DNA from: CAG-273 sp051891195
GTDB taxonomy: Bacteria > Bacillota > Clostridia > TANB77 > CAG-508
Reading direction: 5' to 3'
Length of the DNA: 27,148 bases
Assembly (NCBI GenBank): GCA_051891195.1
Contig: JBJFEZ010000056.1
Span: forward strand, 1 to 27,148
The notes under the pieces: generated by a model
The model's database searches: none
What the model saw: the letters and a program-made list of their open reading frames with translations, nothing else
Told to the model about the DNA's origin: nothing
In this document: piece after piece, positions 8,335 through 17,551 of the stretch
How positions within the stretch are numbered: the stretch's first letter is position 1
Layout: the number at the start of each line of letters is the position of its first letter
Position numbers and translations under genes: made by a program

Positions 8335-9480
8335 CTACCTGCTCGTGAAATGTTTAAAAGTATTCCGCATACTACATAGTAATATAAATAGTGCTGTACC
8401 ACCATAGCTAAAAAATGGTAGTGAAATTCCTGTATTTGGTATAGATGATGTTACAACAGCTATATTTAAAATAGCTTGAATAGATACTAAACTAATTATT
8501 CCTGTTGCTAATAAACTTCCAAACATATCTGGAGCTTTTATAGCAACTAAAATTCCTCTCCAAATTAAAATTGCAAAAAGTATTAATATTATTGCACAAC
8601 CAATAAATCCTAATTCTTCTGCCACTATAGAAAATATAAAGTCATTTTGAGGTTCTGAAATATATAAGTATTTTTGTTTACTTTCTCCTAAGCCTGCCCC
8701 AAACAGTCCACCTGATCCTATTGCATATAAACTTTGAATTACTTGCCACCCAGTTCCTGTAGCATCTGCCCAAGGGTCTAAAAAGGATACAATTCTTCCT
8801 ATACGGAAGCTATCAGACCCTCCTGATGATATTTTATAAATTATATATCCTATTAACCCTGTTCCTACAACGCCTCCTGCTAATATAAAATACAGTATTC
8901 TTGCTCCACTTATAACAAGCATAACACATGTAATCATAAATATAATTAGCGATGCACTTAAGTGATTTTGAATTACATATAATATAAGCACAGGTGGAAT
9001 TATAAATACAAATGGTTTTACAAATCCTCTCCAAAAGTCTTTTAATTCATCTTTATGGTCTGATAAATATCCTGCATAAAATATAATTAAGCCAATTTTA
9101 GTTAATTCTGAAGGTTGGAATTGTCCTAGTCCTGGAATTGCAACCCATCTCTTTGCTCCATTTGCTTCAACACCTAATCCTGGAACTAATACTAGTAACA
9201 GAATTAGCCAAGAAGCAAAATAAATTAGCCAATAAAATTTTTTATAAAATCTATAGTCAATTTTAGAAAATATAAACATAAATACAATGCCTAATATTCC
9301 AAATAATAATTGTCTTCCTGCGTATGCATATGTTTTTCCTGTTTCTGCTAATGCTGATGGTGCAGAAGCAGATAATACCATTACAATTCCTAATGCTAGT
9401 AATATAAAAATAACTATACAAAGTAAAAAATCAAATGGCTTATTTACAAATTTTGATGTTTTCTTTTGAGCTTTTTGCAT
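8335..9480 (-). CDS. ftsW: SEDS peptidoglycan polymerase, FtsW/SpoVE type
   Basis: The 381-aa integral membrane protein has about ten transmembrane segments. SEDS hallmarks include NGAKRWVAIPGLGQFQPSEL, the catalytic-region EPQNDFIFSIVAEELG (Asp in NDF) and the C-terminal PNTGISLPFFSYGGTAL. SEDS proteins polymerise lipid II glycan strands together with a class B PBP. The position between mraY and murG fits FtsW or the sporulation version SpoVE rather than RodA. The start is set at 9480 because GGAAAGGA lies just upstream; the longer TTG-initiated frame to 9498 would place that site inside the coding region. Its usual partner PBP, SpoVD/FtsI, is truncated in this cluster. Confidence 0.9.
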   Translation of the reverse strand: MQKAQKKTSKFVNKPFDFLLCIVIFILLALGIVMVLSASAPSALAETGKTYAYAGRQLLFGILGIVFMFIFSKIDYRFYKKFYWLIYFASWLILLLVLVPGLGVEANGAKRWVAIPGLGQFQPSELTKIGLIIFYAGYLSDHKDELKDFWRGFVKPFVFIIPPVLILYVIQNHLSASLIIFMITCVMLVISGARILYFILAGGVVGTGLIGYIIYKISSGGSDSFRIGRIVSFLDPWADATGTGWQVIQSLYAIGSGGLFGAGLGESKQKYLYISEPQNDFIFSIVAEELGFIGCAIILILFAILIWRGILVAIKAPDMFGSLLATGIISLVSIQAILNIAVVTSSIPNTGISLPFFSYGGTALFILLCSMRNTFKHFTSR

Positions 9481-9517
9481 TACTTTTTTCCTTTCCAAAT
9501 TTTATTTAGTTTTAATA

Positions 9518-10507
9518 CTAAATAGCCATAAGTCCAATTACACAACAAATTAATGTAATAACACTAAATACTGATACAATTTTATTCTCATTCCAGCCAG
9601 ATAATTCAAAATGATGGTGTATTGGTGTCATTTTAAATACTCTTTCACCAGTTCTTTTAAAATGTCTTACTTGAATCATAACAGAAAGAGTTTCAATTAC
9701 AGGTACAAGTGCTATTATTACTAGCAATATAGGCATTTTTAAATAGAGTGCCATACTTGCTATAGCTCCACCAAGTAGAAGAGAACCTGTATCTCCCATA
9801 AAAACTTTTGCTGGATGTAAATTAAATATTAAAAATCCTAAGCAAGAGCCTATTAAAATACTTCCAAAAATAGAAATTTCTTTTACTCCAAATATAATTC
9901 CTATTACTGTTAAGCAAGTAATAATTATTGTTGTAACACTTGTAGAAAGCCCGTCTATTCCATCTGTTAAATTAACTGCATTTGTTGTTGCAAGCATTAC
10001 AAATACTGCAAATGGAATATATAGCCATATTGGTAAAGTTATATAAGTTTTAAAAAATGGTATATATGTTTCTAGCCCAATATGTAAAACTTGTGTTAAA
10101 TATATGCTAAATGCAACAGATACTATAAGTAAACCTAACATTTTATATGCAGGTTTTAGTCCATCTGTATTTTTTCCTATTAATTTTTTTAAATCATCAA
10201 TTAGCCCTATTACTCCAAACCCAACTGTAGCAGCTATTAATGGAATTAAGTTGGTAGCCACCTGTTTTTGTTCTATATTTTCTGATTTGCTACAATTTAT
10301 AAATACCAATATTCCAACGGCTAAAATAGTAATAACCATTATAATTCCACCCATTGTTGGAGTTCCCTGTTTATTTAGGTGAGATTGTGGCCCTTCTTTT
10401 CTTTCTAGCTGTCCTACTTTTAGCTTTTTTAAAATAGGGATCACTATTAGTGCTATTACAAAGCTTATAACTAATGAAATTAATATTATTTTTGTTTGAA
10501 ATTCCAT
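9518..10507 (-). CDS. mraY: Phospho-N-acetylmuramoyl-pentapeptide transferase MraY
   Basis: This 329-aa polytopic enzyme links UDP-MurNAc-pentapeptide to undecaprenyl phosphate, making lipid I. Visible family motifs are DDLKKLIGKNTDGL (Asp-Asp pair), NLTDGIDGL, FMGDTGSLLLGG and the C-terminal PIHHHFELSGW. About ten hydrophobic segments are present and length is typical. AAGGAGG precedes the ATG. It lies between murE and the ftsW-type gene, all on the same strand. The 99-bp gap to murE holds no clear terminator. Confidence 0.97.
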   Translation of the reverse strand: MEFQTKIILISLVISFVIALIVIPILKKLKVGQLERKEGPQSHLNKQGTPTMGGIIMVITILAVGILVFINCSKSENIEQKQVATNLIPLIAATVGFGVIGLIDDLKKLIGKNTDGLKPAYKMLGLLIVSVAFSIYLTQVLHIGLETYIPFFKTYITLPIWLYIPFAVFVMLATTNAVNLTDGIDGLSTSVTTIIITCLTVIGIIFGVKEISIFGSILIGSCLGFLIFNLHPAKVFMGDTGSLLLGGAIASMALYLKMPILLVIIALVPVIETLSVMIQVRHFKRTGERVFKMTPIHHHFELSGWNENKIVSVFSVITLICCVIGLMAI

Positions 10508-10606
10508 ATTTCCTCCTTGGTTAGTAGTACTATTTTATTTTTTCTAACGGTGACACATCTTTCCCTTTGGTCACTTATTTAAAGCTAATATATATCACAC
10601 GCCGAT

Positions 10607-12079
10607 CTATTCTCCTAAGAGCTCCCTTACTATTTTTCTTTCATCAAAAGGATAAAATTTCCCTTTTATTTCTTGCACTAATTCGTGTCCTTTTCCAGCT
10701 ATTACTAAAATATCTCTCTTGTGCAACATTTTAATACCCTTTTTAATAGCCTCTTTTCTATCAACTATACATTCATATTTTCCTTTTGTCTTTTTTATTC
10801 CTTGCTCTATTTGGTTTATAATTTTTTCTGGTTCTTCTGTTCTTGGATTATCAGATGTTATAATAGTGTAATCTGCTAATACTCCTGATATTTCCCCCAT
10901 AATTGGCCTTTTTCCACTATCTCTGTCTCCACCACACCCAAATACACAAATTACATTGCCTTGAGTATATTCTCTAACTGTTGTTAAAATACTTCCTAAA
11001 CTTTCAGGAGAATGTGCATAGTCTATCATTATAGTTAACTCTTTTTTATTATCCACAAGTTCACTTCTTCCTGGTACTCTAACATTTAATAATGCTTCTT
11101 GTATGTTTTCTGTGCTACATCCAAATTTTGTAGCAACACAAATAGCTGCTAATGAGTTATATACACTAAATCTTCCAGGGATTCCTGTTTTTACTCTTTG
11201 ATTTTTATCTGCTAATTTTACTTTAAAATCTACATATGAATTTGTTACAGTAATATCCTTTGCTAATAGCCCTGCTGGGTTATCAATACCATATGTTTTA
11301 AATTCACACTCTGGTACTAATTCTGGTAATTTATTTGCATATACGTCATCAGAATTTATAAAAGCATATTTGCACATTTTAAATAATTTTACTTTTGATT
11401 CAAAATATTCATCCATACTAGAGTGTTCTTTTTGACTAATATGATCCTTTGAAAAGTTAGTAAATATTCCAATATTAAATTCACAGCCATCTACTCTACC
11501 TAACTTTAAGCTTTGCGAAGATACTTCCATAACAGCTACATCGCATTTTTCTTCTACCATTTGTGCTAAAAGTTTTTGTAATTCTAGTGCTTCTGGGGTT
11601 GTTCTGTCATTATCACCTAAATTTTTATCCCCTATATATGTACAAATAGTACCAATAAGCCCCACTTTTAGTCCTTGTTTTTCTAATAAAGACTTAATCA
11701 TAAATGTAGTTGTAGTTTTTCCTTTTGTACCTGTTACTCCAATTAGTTTTAATTTTTTTGATGGATTTTTATAAAAATTACAAGCACAAATTGAAATTGC
11801 GTGTCTAGTATTTGGTGCTAAAATAAATGTAACATCTTCAGGTAAATCTTTTACCATTTCTTTAGTTAATTTATCTGCCTGAGCCATAATAGTCTTTGCA
11901 CCATTTGAAATTGCTTGATTAATATATTTATGCCCGTCTGTGTCAAAGCCTTCTATTGCAATAAACATATCTCCTTTTTTTACTTCTCCAGAATTACTTT
12001 TTATATCTGGAACTTCTACCTCAAGGCTTCCTTTAACTTTTAGGCCTTCTATACCTGACAAAATACTTTTTAATTCCAT
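10607..12079 (-). CDS. murE: UDP-MurNAc-tripeptide synthetase MurE (meso-diaminopimelate type)
   Basis: The 490-aa cytoplasmic Mur ligase adds the third stem-peptide residue to UDP-MurNAc-L-Ala-D-Glu. There is an N-terminal substrate domain, an ATP loop GVTGTKGKTTTT (about residues 114-125), EVSSQSLKLGRV in the central domain, and IDYAHSPESLGS with CGGDRDSGKRP in the C-terminal region. The specificity motif is DNPR (in ITSDNPRTEEP), which in the family indicates meso-DAP rather than lysine. AAGGAG lies before the ATG. A second, divergent MurE-like gene lies at 25192-26709. Confidence 0.95.
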   Translation of the reverse strand: MELKSILSGIEGLKVKGSLEVEVPDIKSNSGEVKKGDMFIAIEGFDTDGHKYINQAISNGAKTIMAQADKLTKEMVKDLPEDVTFILAPNTRHAISICACNFYKNPSKKLKLIGVTGTKGKTTTTFMIKSLLEKQGLKVGLIGTICTYIGDKNLGDNDRTTPEALELQKLLAQMVEEKCDVAVMEVSSQSLKLGRVDGCEFNIGIFTNFSKDHISQKEHSSMDEYFESKVKLFKMCKYAFINSDDVYANKLPELVPECEFKTYGIDNPAGLLAKDITVTNSYVDFKVKLADKNQRVKTGIPGRFSVYNSLAAICVATKFGCSTENIQEALLNVRVPGRSELVDNKKELTIMIDYAHSPESLGSILTTVREYTQGNVICVFGCGGDRDSGKRPIMGEISGVLADYTIITSDNPRTEEPEKIINQIEQGIKKTKGKYECIVDRKEAIKKGIKMLHKRDILVIAGKGHELVQEIKGKFYPFDERKIVRELLGE

Positions 12080-12159
12080 ATTTCAATCTCCTTTTTTACG
12101 TTTATTATTATATCATACTATATTTTTAAAACGCAACTAGTCATATACATTTTTTAACA

Positions 12160-12504
12160 TTACTGTATTTTTACAATAATTTTAGTTCCTTGGTATACAC
12201 TAATTCCTTTTTTCGGTAGTTGTTCTTTAATAATTGTTATATTTTTATCTAAGCCTTCAGGTTCATTTTCTATTTGTAATTGTAAGCCTACTTCTTTTAA
12301 TGCTTTAGTAGCTTCTAGTATTGTCATTTCTTCCACATTTGGAACTTCAACTTGCACTTTTACATTCTCTTCTTTTTCATTGTCTTTTGCTAATTCTAAA
12401 TATGGCAATACTTCTGATAAAACTTGACCTCCCACAGGTGCTCCCACAGCACCTCCTTGGGTGATTTTGACAACACAAATTATTGCTTGTAGTGTAATAT
12501 ACAA
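12160..12504 (-). pseudogene. spoVD: C-terminal remnant of SpoVD/class B penicillin-binding protein with PASTA domain
   Basis: The readable protein of about 114 aa begins, after about 15 unrelated residues, with TQGGAVGAPVGGQVLSEVLP, the typical last stretch of a PBP transpeptidase domain. It then continues into a PASTA domain (VEVPNVEEMTILEATKAL to the end). The catalytic SxxK, SxN and KTG motifs and the membrane anchor are all missing. The open frame starts with TTG, without a convincing ribosome binding site. In many Clostridia an intact spoVD stands directly before murE, as the remnant does here. The rest was probably lost or displaced when the pilin-like gene region arrived. An intact PBP may exist elsewhere in the genome. 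Confidence 0.8.
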
Positions 12505-12505
12505 A

Positions 12506-12546
12506 AATTTAGTAGTACAATAATCAATTTATTATACTACTAAATT
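12506..12546. repeat. 12-bp inverted repeat at the spoVD breakpoint
   Basis: AATTTAGTAGTA (12506-12517) and TACTACTAAATT (12535-12546) are perfect complements with a 17-nt loop. The hairpin lies between the pilin-like gene and the truncated spoVD, directly next to where spoVD homology is lost. It could be a terminator-like hairpin or an end of the inserted segment. Confidence 0.55.
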
Positions 12547-12594
12547 ACAATTTACACATAACTTCCCGTTATATTTTATTATTATAGTTTATTG

Positions 12595-12735
12595 TCTACA
12601 GGACCCAGAGCTACTTTATATAAAGTGTAAGGCGGAAAGAGGTGTAGTAGCCGCCGGCATTAGCCACACCAAAGCCGTAGCTTCTGCTAGCAGTGAAATC
12701 TCGTCTGTAGTTGCAATATCCTCCTCTACCTACGC
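12595..12735 (-). other. Candidate DGR variable region with downstream GC-rich tail
   Basis: On the minus strand, from about RGGY to the stop, codons cluster at positions of the form NNC. The stop is followed by GC-rich CTCTGGGTCCTG before the sequence turns AT-rich again. This matches a variable region copied from an AAC-rich template with adenine-specific changes, followed by a possible IMH-like site. No template repeat or reverse transcriptase is present in this window, so the call rests on composition and protein context. Confidence 0.55.
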
Positions 12736-13984
12736 AAGGATCAGCAGTGCCGTTATACGAGTGTGTTGAATATTCTGTAGTCCATTCCCACGTATTACTT
12801 GCCATATCATATATATTACATACTTTATCTGTTGTGCCTACTCTTTCCCCTGTATTTGCTAAACTACCCATACCGTTATTTTTTGAGTTTTGTTTTGAAT
12901 ATGCTGTATTACTAGAATATTTTTGTATAAATACTATTGCTGTATCCCACGCATAACTATTTATTAAGTCGCTTTCTACTCCAACTTCATTATTATTTAT
13001 ATCTTTATTTCCTGCATACATATTTCTTGCTACTTTTGCAGCATTTACTTGTGTTATTTTGTTCCATAAAGATCCTATTGTATTATAATCTAAGTTATTT
13101 ACAGTTGACGGCTTTGATAATGGTTTGGCATTTGCATATTTTAAAGCATCTGTTTCTCCATCACTATTATACCCACTTCCATAGCTTGCTTCATATCTTG
13201 CTATGTAATATCCTCCTTTTGTTTTTACACTATCTACAAAACTTGCTAAATCTTTTGCTGTTGCATTTTTTCCAGTTGTACCGACTGATGCGACTCCTTC
13301 TCTTGGTGTACTTAATTCTTGGTTATAAGTATTAATTGTTACTGTGTTTGTGTAATTTGTTTCATTTTCATCTGTATATGCTTCTTGCACTAATGTTTCT
13401 TCACCTGTTCCATTAAATGTTTCAGTAGTACTATCATAACTTCCTACATCAAATGTATATCTTCCTAATGTTATTGTTGTTTTATTTGTTGTGTTCTCAA
13501 CTGCATCATTTTTTATTTCTCCTACTGGTATCCATACAAATTGATTTCCTGCACTATCTTGAATTACTATTCCATCTTGTACTACTGGTGTATTTGTTGA
13601 TACTCCACTTTCTTTATCATATGCATATACTACCGTACTGTCTTCCGCGGGCGTTACTATTTTAAATCCCTTTGGTACTGTTATTTTATTTCCATATTTA
13701 TCATATACTGTTTTATTTTTTGTTGCTGCTTTTGTCATTAAAGTTTCTATTGTTGTTGGTCCATTTATCATAACATCTACTTGTTCATCTAAATTTTCTA
13801 TTGCCTCTATGTCATTTTGTGCACCTTCTTTTGTTTTTTGGTCCGCTATTTTTGCTCTTTCTATTAATCCATTTTCTCCAAATAGGGCTGTTATGGTTAT
13901 TCCTGCTAAAATTAGTAGCACCACTATAGTTACTACAAGCGCTATTAGGGTTATACCCTTGTTGTTTTGTTTTACTTTTGTCAT
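12611..13984 (-). CDS. Pilin-like surface protein with FGE/C-type-lectin-like C-terminal domain; probable DGR variable protein
   Basis: The protein has 457 aa. Residues 9-30 (KGITLIALVVTIVVLLILAG...) resemble a type IV prepilin signal with cleavage after Gly, but the usual Glu at +5 is Ala. A stalk region and a domain starting near NQFVWIPVGE follow. The C-terminal part has YYIARYEASYG, NIYDMASNTWEWTTE, RGGY and SFRLTLYIK, the pattern of formylglycine-generating-enzyme/C-type-lectin folds used by DGR target proteins. The last 40 or so codons are unusual: 16 end in C (such as TGC, AAC, TAC, AGC, GGC), while the rest of the gene prefers A/T endings. AAGGAGG precedes the start. It lies 29 bp after topA without a terminator. 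Extracellular binding is inferred. Confidence 0.85.
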   Translation of the reverse strand: MTKVKQNNKGITLIALVVTIVVLLILAGITITALFGENGLIERAKIADQKTKEGAQNDIEAIENLDEQVDVMINGPTTIETLMTKAATKNKTVYDKYGNKITVPKGFKIVTPAEDSTVVYAYDKESGVSTNTPVVQDGIVIQDSAGNQFVWIPVGEIKNDAVENTTNKTTITLGRYTFDVGSYDSTTETFNGTGEETLVQEAYTDENETNYTNTVTINTYNQELSTPREGVASVGTTGKNATAKDLASFVDSVKTKGGYYIARYEASYGSGYNSDGETDALKYANAKPLSKPSTVNNLDYNTIGSLWNKITQVNAAKVARNMYAGNKDINNNEVGVESDLINSYAWDTAIVFIQKYSSNTAYSKQNSKNNGMGSLANTGERVGTTDKVCNIYDMASNTWEWTTEYSTHSYNGTADPCVGRGGYCNYRRDFTASRSYGFGVANAGGYYTSFRLTLYIK

Positions 13985-14013
13985 TTTTCTTTTTCCTCCT
14001 TAGTTTTTTATTT

Positions 14014-16086
14014 TTATCTTTTTGTTTTTCTTTTTGTTGAAGTTTTTCTTCTAGTTGTAGCCTTTTTAGTAGTTTTCTTTTTTTCTTTTTTAGCTTCTGT
14101 CGTCCATACTTCGCCTTTTTTTGGTGCATTCCAAGAAATATATTCACAAGAACCAGGGTTGTTTTCGCAAAGATAAAATTTCTTTCCACGTTTTGTTTTT
14201 TTTACTTGTACCTTTCCTCCACACACAGGACAAGGCACATCAACTGTTTCTATTATTGGCTTTGCATTTTTACATTCTGGAAATCCTGGACAAGCTAAAA
14301 ACTTACCATATCTTCCATATTTGATTACCATCATTCTTCCACATTTTTCACAAGGTACATCTGATACTTCTTCTACTAATTCCACATGTTCTAATTCTTT
14401 TTCTACCTTTTCTACAACTTCTTTAAAAGGTCCATAAAAATTACGTATAATATCTTTCCATTGTTTATTTCCTTCTGCCACTTGGTCAAATTCTTCTTCT
14501 ATTTTTGCAGTAAACTCTATGTTTATTACATCCGGAAAATTTTCAACCAATAATTTATTTACTACTTTGCCTAAGTCTGTTGGAATTAATTGCTTTTGTT
14601 CTTTTTTAATATATCTTCTTTCTAGAATTGTAGTAATAGTTGGAGAATATGTACTTGGTCTACCTATTCCCTTTTCTTCTAAAGCTTTTACCAAACTTGC
14701 TTCTGTATACCTTGCAGGTGGTTGAGTAAAGCTTTGTTTTGGTTCTAATTTTTTTTCTTTTACTTCTTGCCCTATAATTAATTCTGGAATAGAATTTTCC
14801 TCTTCTTCTTTTTCACCTTCTATTGTTTCTACATAAAGGCTCATAAAGCCCTTAAACTTTATAGTTTGACCATTTGCTTTAAAATGATAATTATTTACTT
14901 CTATATTTGCTGAAACAGTATCATAAATAGCTGCTGACATTTGACTTGCTAAAAATCTGTTATATATTAAGCGATATAATTTATATTGGTCAGATGTTAA
15001 TTGGTTTTTTATTTTTTCTGGGTCTAAATCTATATATGTTGGACGAATTGCTTCGTGTGCATCTTGTGCACTTTGCTTTGTTTTATAATAACGGTTTTCA
15101 TAATAGTTTTGACCATATTTTTTTGTAATAACTTCTTTTGCTGCTGCTCTTGCTTCGTCTGAAATTCTTGTTGAATCAGTTCTCATATATGTTATTAAAC
15201 CTACTGTACCTTTTTCTCCAATATGTACACCTTCATATAGTCCTTGTGCAACAGACATAGTCTTTTTTAAGGTAAAACCTAACTTACGAGAAGCCTCTTG
15301 TTGCATAGTACTTGTAGTAAATGGTGGTGCCGGAGTTCTTTTCTTTTCTCCTTTTTTTACATCTACTACAATATATTTTCCTTTTTGAATATTGTTTAAA
15401 ATTTCATCTACTTCTTCTTTTGTATGTATTTCTATTTTTTTATTTTCTTTTCCATAAAAAGTAGCTTGAAAACTTTTTTTAGTATTTGGTTCAACTAGTG
15501 TAGCATAAATATTCCAATATTCTTCAGGAATAAATTTTTCTATTTCTTCTTCTCTATCAACTATTAGTTTTACTGCAACAGATTGAACTCTACCTGCTGA
15601 TAGCCCTCTTTTTACCTTTTTCCATAGTACTGGACTAATTTTATATCCTACTATTCTGTCTAAAGTTCTACGCGCTTGTTGTGCATCTACTAAATTCATA
15701 TCTATTTTTCTTGGTTTTTTTATGCTTTCTTTTACTGTTTCCTTTGTAATTTCATTAAAAGTAATTCTGCAGTTACTATTTTCTGGTATTTCTAAAATAT
15801 GTGCTAAATGCCAAGCTATAGCTTCTCCTTCACGGTCAGGGTCACTTGCCAAATATACTTGCTTAGCATCTTTAGCTTCTTTTTTTAAACTTTTAATTAA
15901 ATCACCTTTTCCGCGAATATTTATATATTCTGGTTCAAAGTCGTGTTCAATATCAATTCCCATTTTAGATTTTGGTAAATCTCTTATATGCCCCATAGAT
16001 GCCATTACTTTAGTATTTCCGCCTAAGAATTTTTTAATTGTATTTGCCTTTGCTGGTGATTCTACAATAATTAGTTTCTCTGCCAT
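14014..16086 (-). CDS. topA: DNA topoisomerase I
   Basis: This 690-aa type IA topoisomerase relaxes negative supercoils. An N-terminal TOPRIM domain has IIVESPAKANTIKK and YLASDPDREGEAIAWH (about residues 78-93). The active-site Tyr is at about 300 in GLITYMRTDSTRIS. Two C-terminal four-cysteine zinc modules are visible (CEKCGRMM...CPGFPEC and CPVCGGKV...C..NPGSC), then a basic Lys/Arg tail. Length matches the Firmicutes enzyme. GGAGAAAG stands before the ATG. It is divergent from htrA and is the first gene of the minus-strand run; the pilin-like gene follows closely and is probably co-transcribed. Confidence 0.97.
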   Translation of the reverse strand: MAEKLIIVESPAKANTIKKFLGGNTKVMASMGHIRDLPKSKMGIDIEHDFEPEYINIRGKGDLIKSLKKEAKDAKQVYLASDPDREGEAIAWHLAHILEIPENSNCRITFNEITKETVKESIKKPRKIDMNLVDAQQARRTLDRIVGYKISPVLWKKVKRGLSAGRVQSVAVKLIVDREEEIEKFIPEEYWNIYATLVEPNTKKSFQATFYGKENKKIEIHTKEEVDEILNNIQKGKYIVVDVKKGEKKRTPAPPFTTSTMQQEASRKLGFTLKKTMSVAQGLYEGVHIGEKGTVGLITYMRTDSTRISDEARAAAKEVITKKYGQNYYENRYYKTKQSAQDAHEAIRPTYIDLDPEKIKNQLTSDQYKLYRLIYNRFLASQMSAAIYDTVSANIEVNNYHFKANGQTIKFKGFMSLYVETIEGEKEEEENSIPELIIGQEVKEKKLEPKQSFTQPPARYTEASLVKALEEKGIGRPSTYSPTITTILERRYIKKEQKQLIPTDLGKVVNKLLVENFPDVINIEFTAKIEEEFDQVAEGNKQWKDIIRNFYGPFKEVVEKVEKELEHVELVEEVSDVPCEKCGRMMVIKYGRYGKFLACPGFPECKNAKPIIETVDVPCPVCGGKVQVKKTKRGKKFYLCENNPGSCEYISWNAPKKGEVWTTEAKKEKKKTTKKATTRRKTSTKRKTKR

Positions 16087-16115
16087 TTACTTTCTCCTTA
16101 ACTTTAGTTTTAACT

Positions 16116-16121
16116 ATTATA
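16116..16121 (-). promoter_or_regulatory. Possible -10 box of topA
   Basis: TATAAT on the minus strand lies 30 nt before the topA start. No good -35 was found at 16-18 bp. Confidence 0.4.
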
Positions 16122-16214
16122 GTATCATAACTTAAATTTATTCGTTTTGCAATAGTTTATTTTCAATTACTAACATAAAAGATACAATTTTTTCACATTT
16201 TTTTCACAATTCTA

Positions 16215-16244
16215 TTGTATTATATATTTGTTTTAGGATATTAT
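16215..16244 (+). promoter_or_regulatory. Possible promoter of htrA
   Basis: TTGTAT (16215-16220) and TATTAT (16239-16244) are 18 bp apart, about 30 nt before the ATG. Other AT-rich choices exist nearby, so the exact boxes are uncertain. Confidence 0.4.
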
Positions 16245-16273
16245 ATTATTTAAGAATATTGGAGGTAATTTAA

Positions 16274-17548
16274 ATGGATGAAAATGATTCAAATTTAGAA
16301 AAAGAAAATATTAAAAATACTAGTTTTACTACTTCAAAGTCTAATTATAAAATGTTTGACGAAGATGTAAAAAGAAAAAATAAAACAGGTTTTGGTAAGT
16401 CAGTGGTTTTGCCATTTTTTAGTGGTATACTTGGCACTGCATTAATTATTGGAGTATGTGTTAATGTTCCTTCTATAAAAGAAAACATTGTTAAACAATT
16501 AATAACTGTAAATAATACAAGTACTTCTGAAAAAGATAATAATAATTCTGCTTCTCTTAATACACAATTAATATCTTTACAAAATTATTCAGATACTGGA
16601 ATAGGAGTTGCCAAAAAAGTACAACCTTCTATTGTTGCTATAACTGTAGAGTATTCTGTTAATTCAATATTTAATAGAACTTCTGGTACTGCTGTTGCTA
16701 AAGGTTCTGGTGTTATTATTAGTGAAGATGGATATATTTTAACTAATAATCACGTGGTTAATTCTTCAAGTTCTAGCTCAAACTATTTTTATGAAATAGG
16801 TAAAGCTAATAAAGTAACTATTAAATTATATAATGATGATACTGAATATACTGGTAAAATTATTGGTACAGATTCTCAAACAGACTTAGCTGTAATTAAA
16901 ATAGATAAAGATGGTCTAACTCCTGCAGAACTTGGTAATTCAGACTCTGTTCAAGTTGGTGAATTTGCAATGGCTATTGGTAGTCCTTTAGGTTTAGACA
17001 ATAGTGTAACTGCTGGTATTGTTAGTGCTGTTAATAGAGAAGTTACAGATGATAGTGGTAATAAATATATAGCTATTCAAACAGATGCTGCTATTAATTC
17101 AGGTAATAGTGGTGGTGCTTTAGTTAATAGCAAAGGGCAAGTAATTGGTATTAATACATTAAAATTGTCTGGAACTGGAGTTGAAGGAGTTGGTTTTGCT
17201 ATTCCTATTAATTCTACTAAAGATATTTATGAACAACTTATTCAATATAGTAAAGTAAAAAGACCTTATATAGGTATTGGTGGAATAGATTTAGATGAAG
17301 CAACTGCAAAAGCAAATAATTTAGTTGTTGGTATTTATGTTAAAACTATAGAAGATTTTTCAGCTGGAGAAAAAGCCGGTTTAAAAATAGGTGATGTTAT
17401 TATTGAGGCTGAAGGAACTAAAATTAAAACAATGGACGAATTAAATGAAATTAAAAATAAAAAACAAATTGGCGATACTTTAAAATTAAAGGTATCTCGT
17501 GATGGTAAAGAAAAAGAAATTACCGTTACTTTACAAGAACAGCCATAA
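16274..17548 (+). CDS. htrA: HtrA/DegP-family serine protease with PDZ domain
   Basis: This 424-aa protein has a cytoplasmic N-terminus of about 43 residues, one membrane anchor (about 44-65), and a low-complexity linker. A trypsin-like domain follows with the triad His160 (LTNNHVVN), Asp204 (SQTDLAVI) and Ser279 (INSGNSGGAL). A single C-terminal PDZ domain covers about 330-424 and contains AGEKAGLKIGDVI. HtrA enzymes degrade misfolded proteins at the outer face of the membrane. GGAGGT lies 7 nt before the ATG. The gene stands alone: topA is divergent and a strong terminator follows at once. Confidence 0.95.
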   Translation: MDENDSNLEKENIKNTSFTTSKSNYKMFDEDVKRKNKTGFGKSVVLPFFSGILGTALIIGVCVNVPSIKENIVKQLITVNNTSTSEKDNNNSASLNTQLISLQNYSDTGIGVAKKVQPSIVAITVEYSVNSIFNRTSGTAVAKGSGVIISEDGYILTNNHVVNSSSSSSNYFYEIGKANKVTIKLYNDDTEYTGKIIGTDSQTDLAVIKIDKDGLTPAELGNSDSVQVGEFAMAIGSPLGLDNSVTAGIVSAVNREVTDDSGNKYIAIQTDAAINSGNSGGALVNSKGQVIGINTLKLSGTGVEGVGFAIPINSTKDIYEQLIQYSKVKRPYIGIGGIDLDEATAKANNLVVGIYVKTIEDFSAGEKAGLKIGDVIIEAEGTKIKTMDELNEIKNKKQIGDTLKLKVSRDGKEKEITVTLQEQP

Positions 17549-17551
17549 TAT

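Noticed and set aside
10508..10606. Terminator or insertion between murE and mraY
   Set aside because: Only a weak GTGAC/GTCAC pairing was seen, with no T run directly after it. The genes are probably in one operon.
12937..13335. Leu-rich plus-strand frames opposite the pilin-like gene
   Set aside because: They are antisense shadows; Leu/Tyr/His-rich composition is typical of reversed AT-rich coding sequence.
13812..14189. Minus-strand frame of 125 codons between topA and the pilin-like gene
   Set aside because: It overlaps both real genes in another frame and consists mostly of Lys-rich shadow of the topA tail.
14014..17000. A DGR reverse transcriptase, Avd or template repeat near the candidate variable gene
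   Set aside because: I looked for an RT motif (YxDD context) in the translated frames and for a near copy of 12600-12735. Neither is visible in the window.
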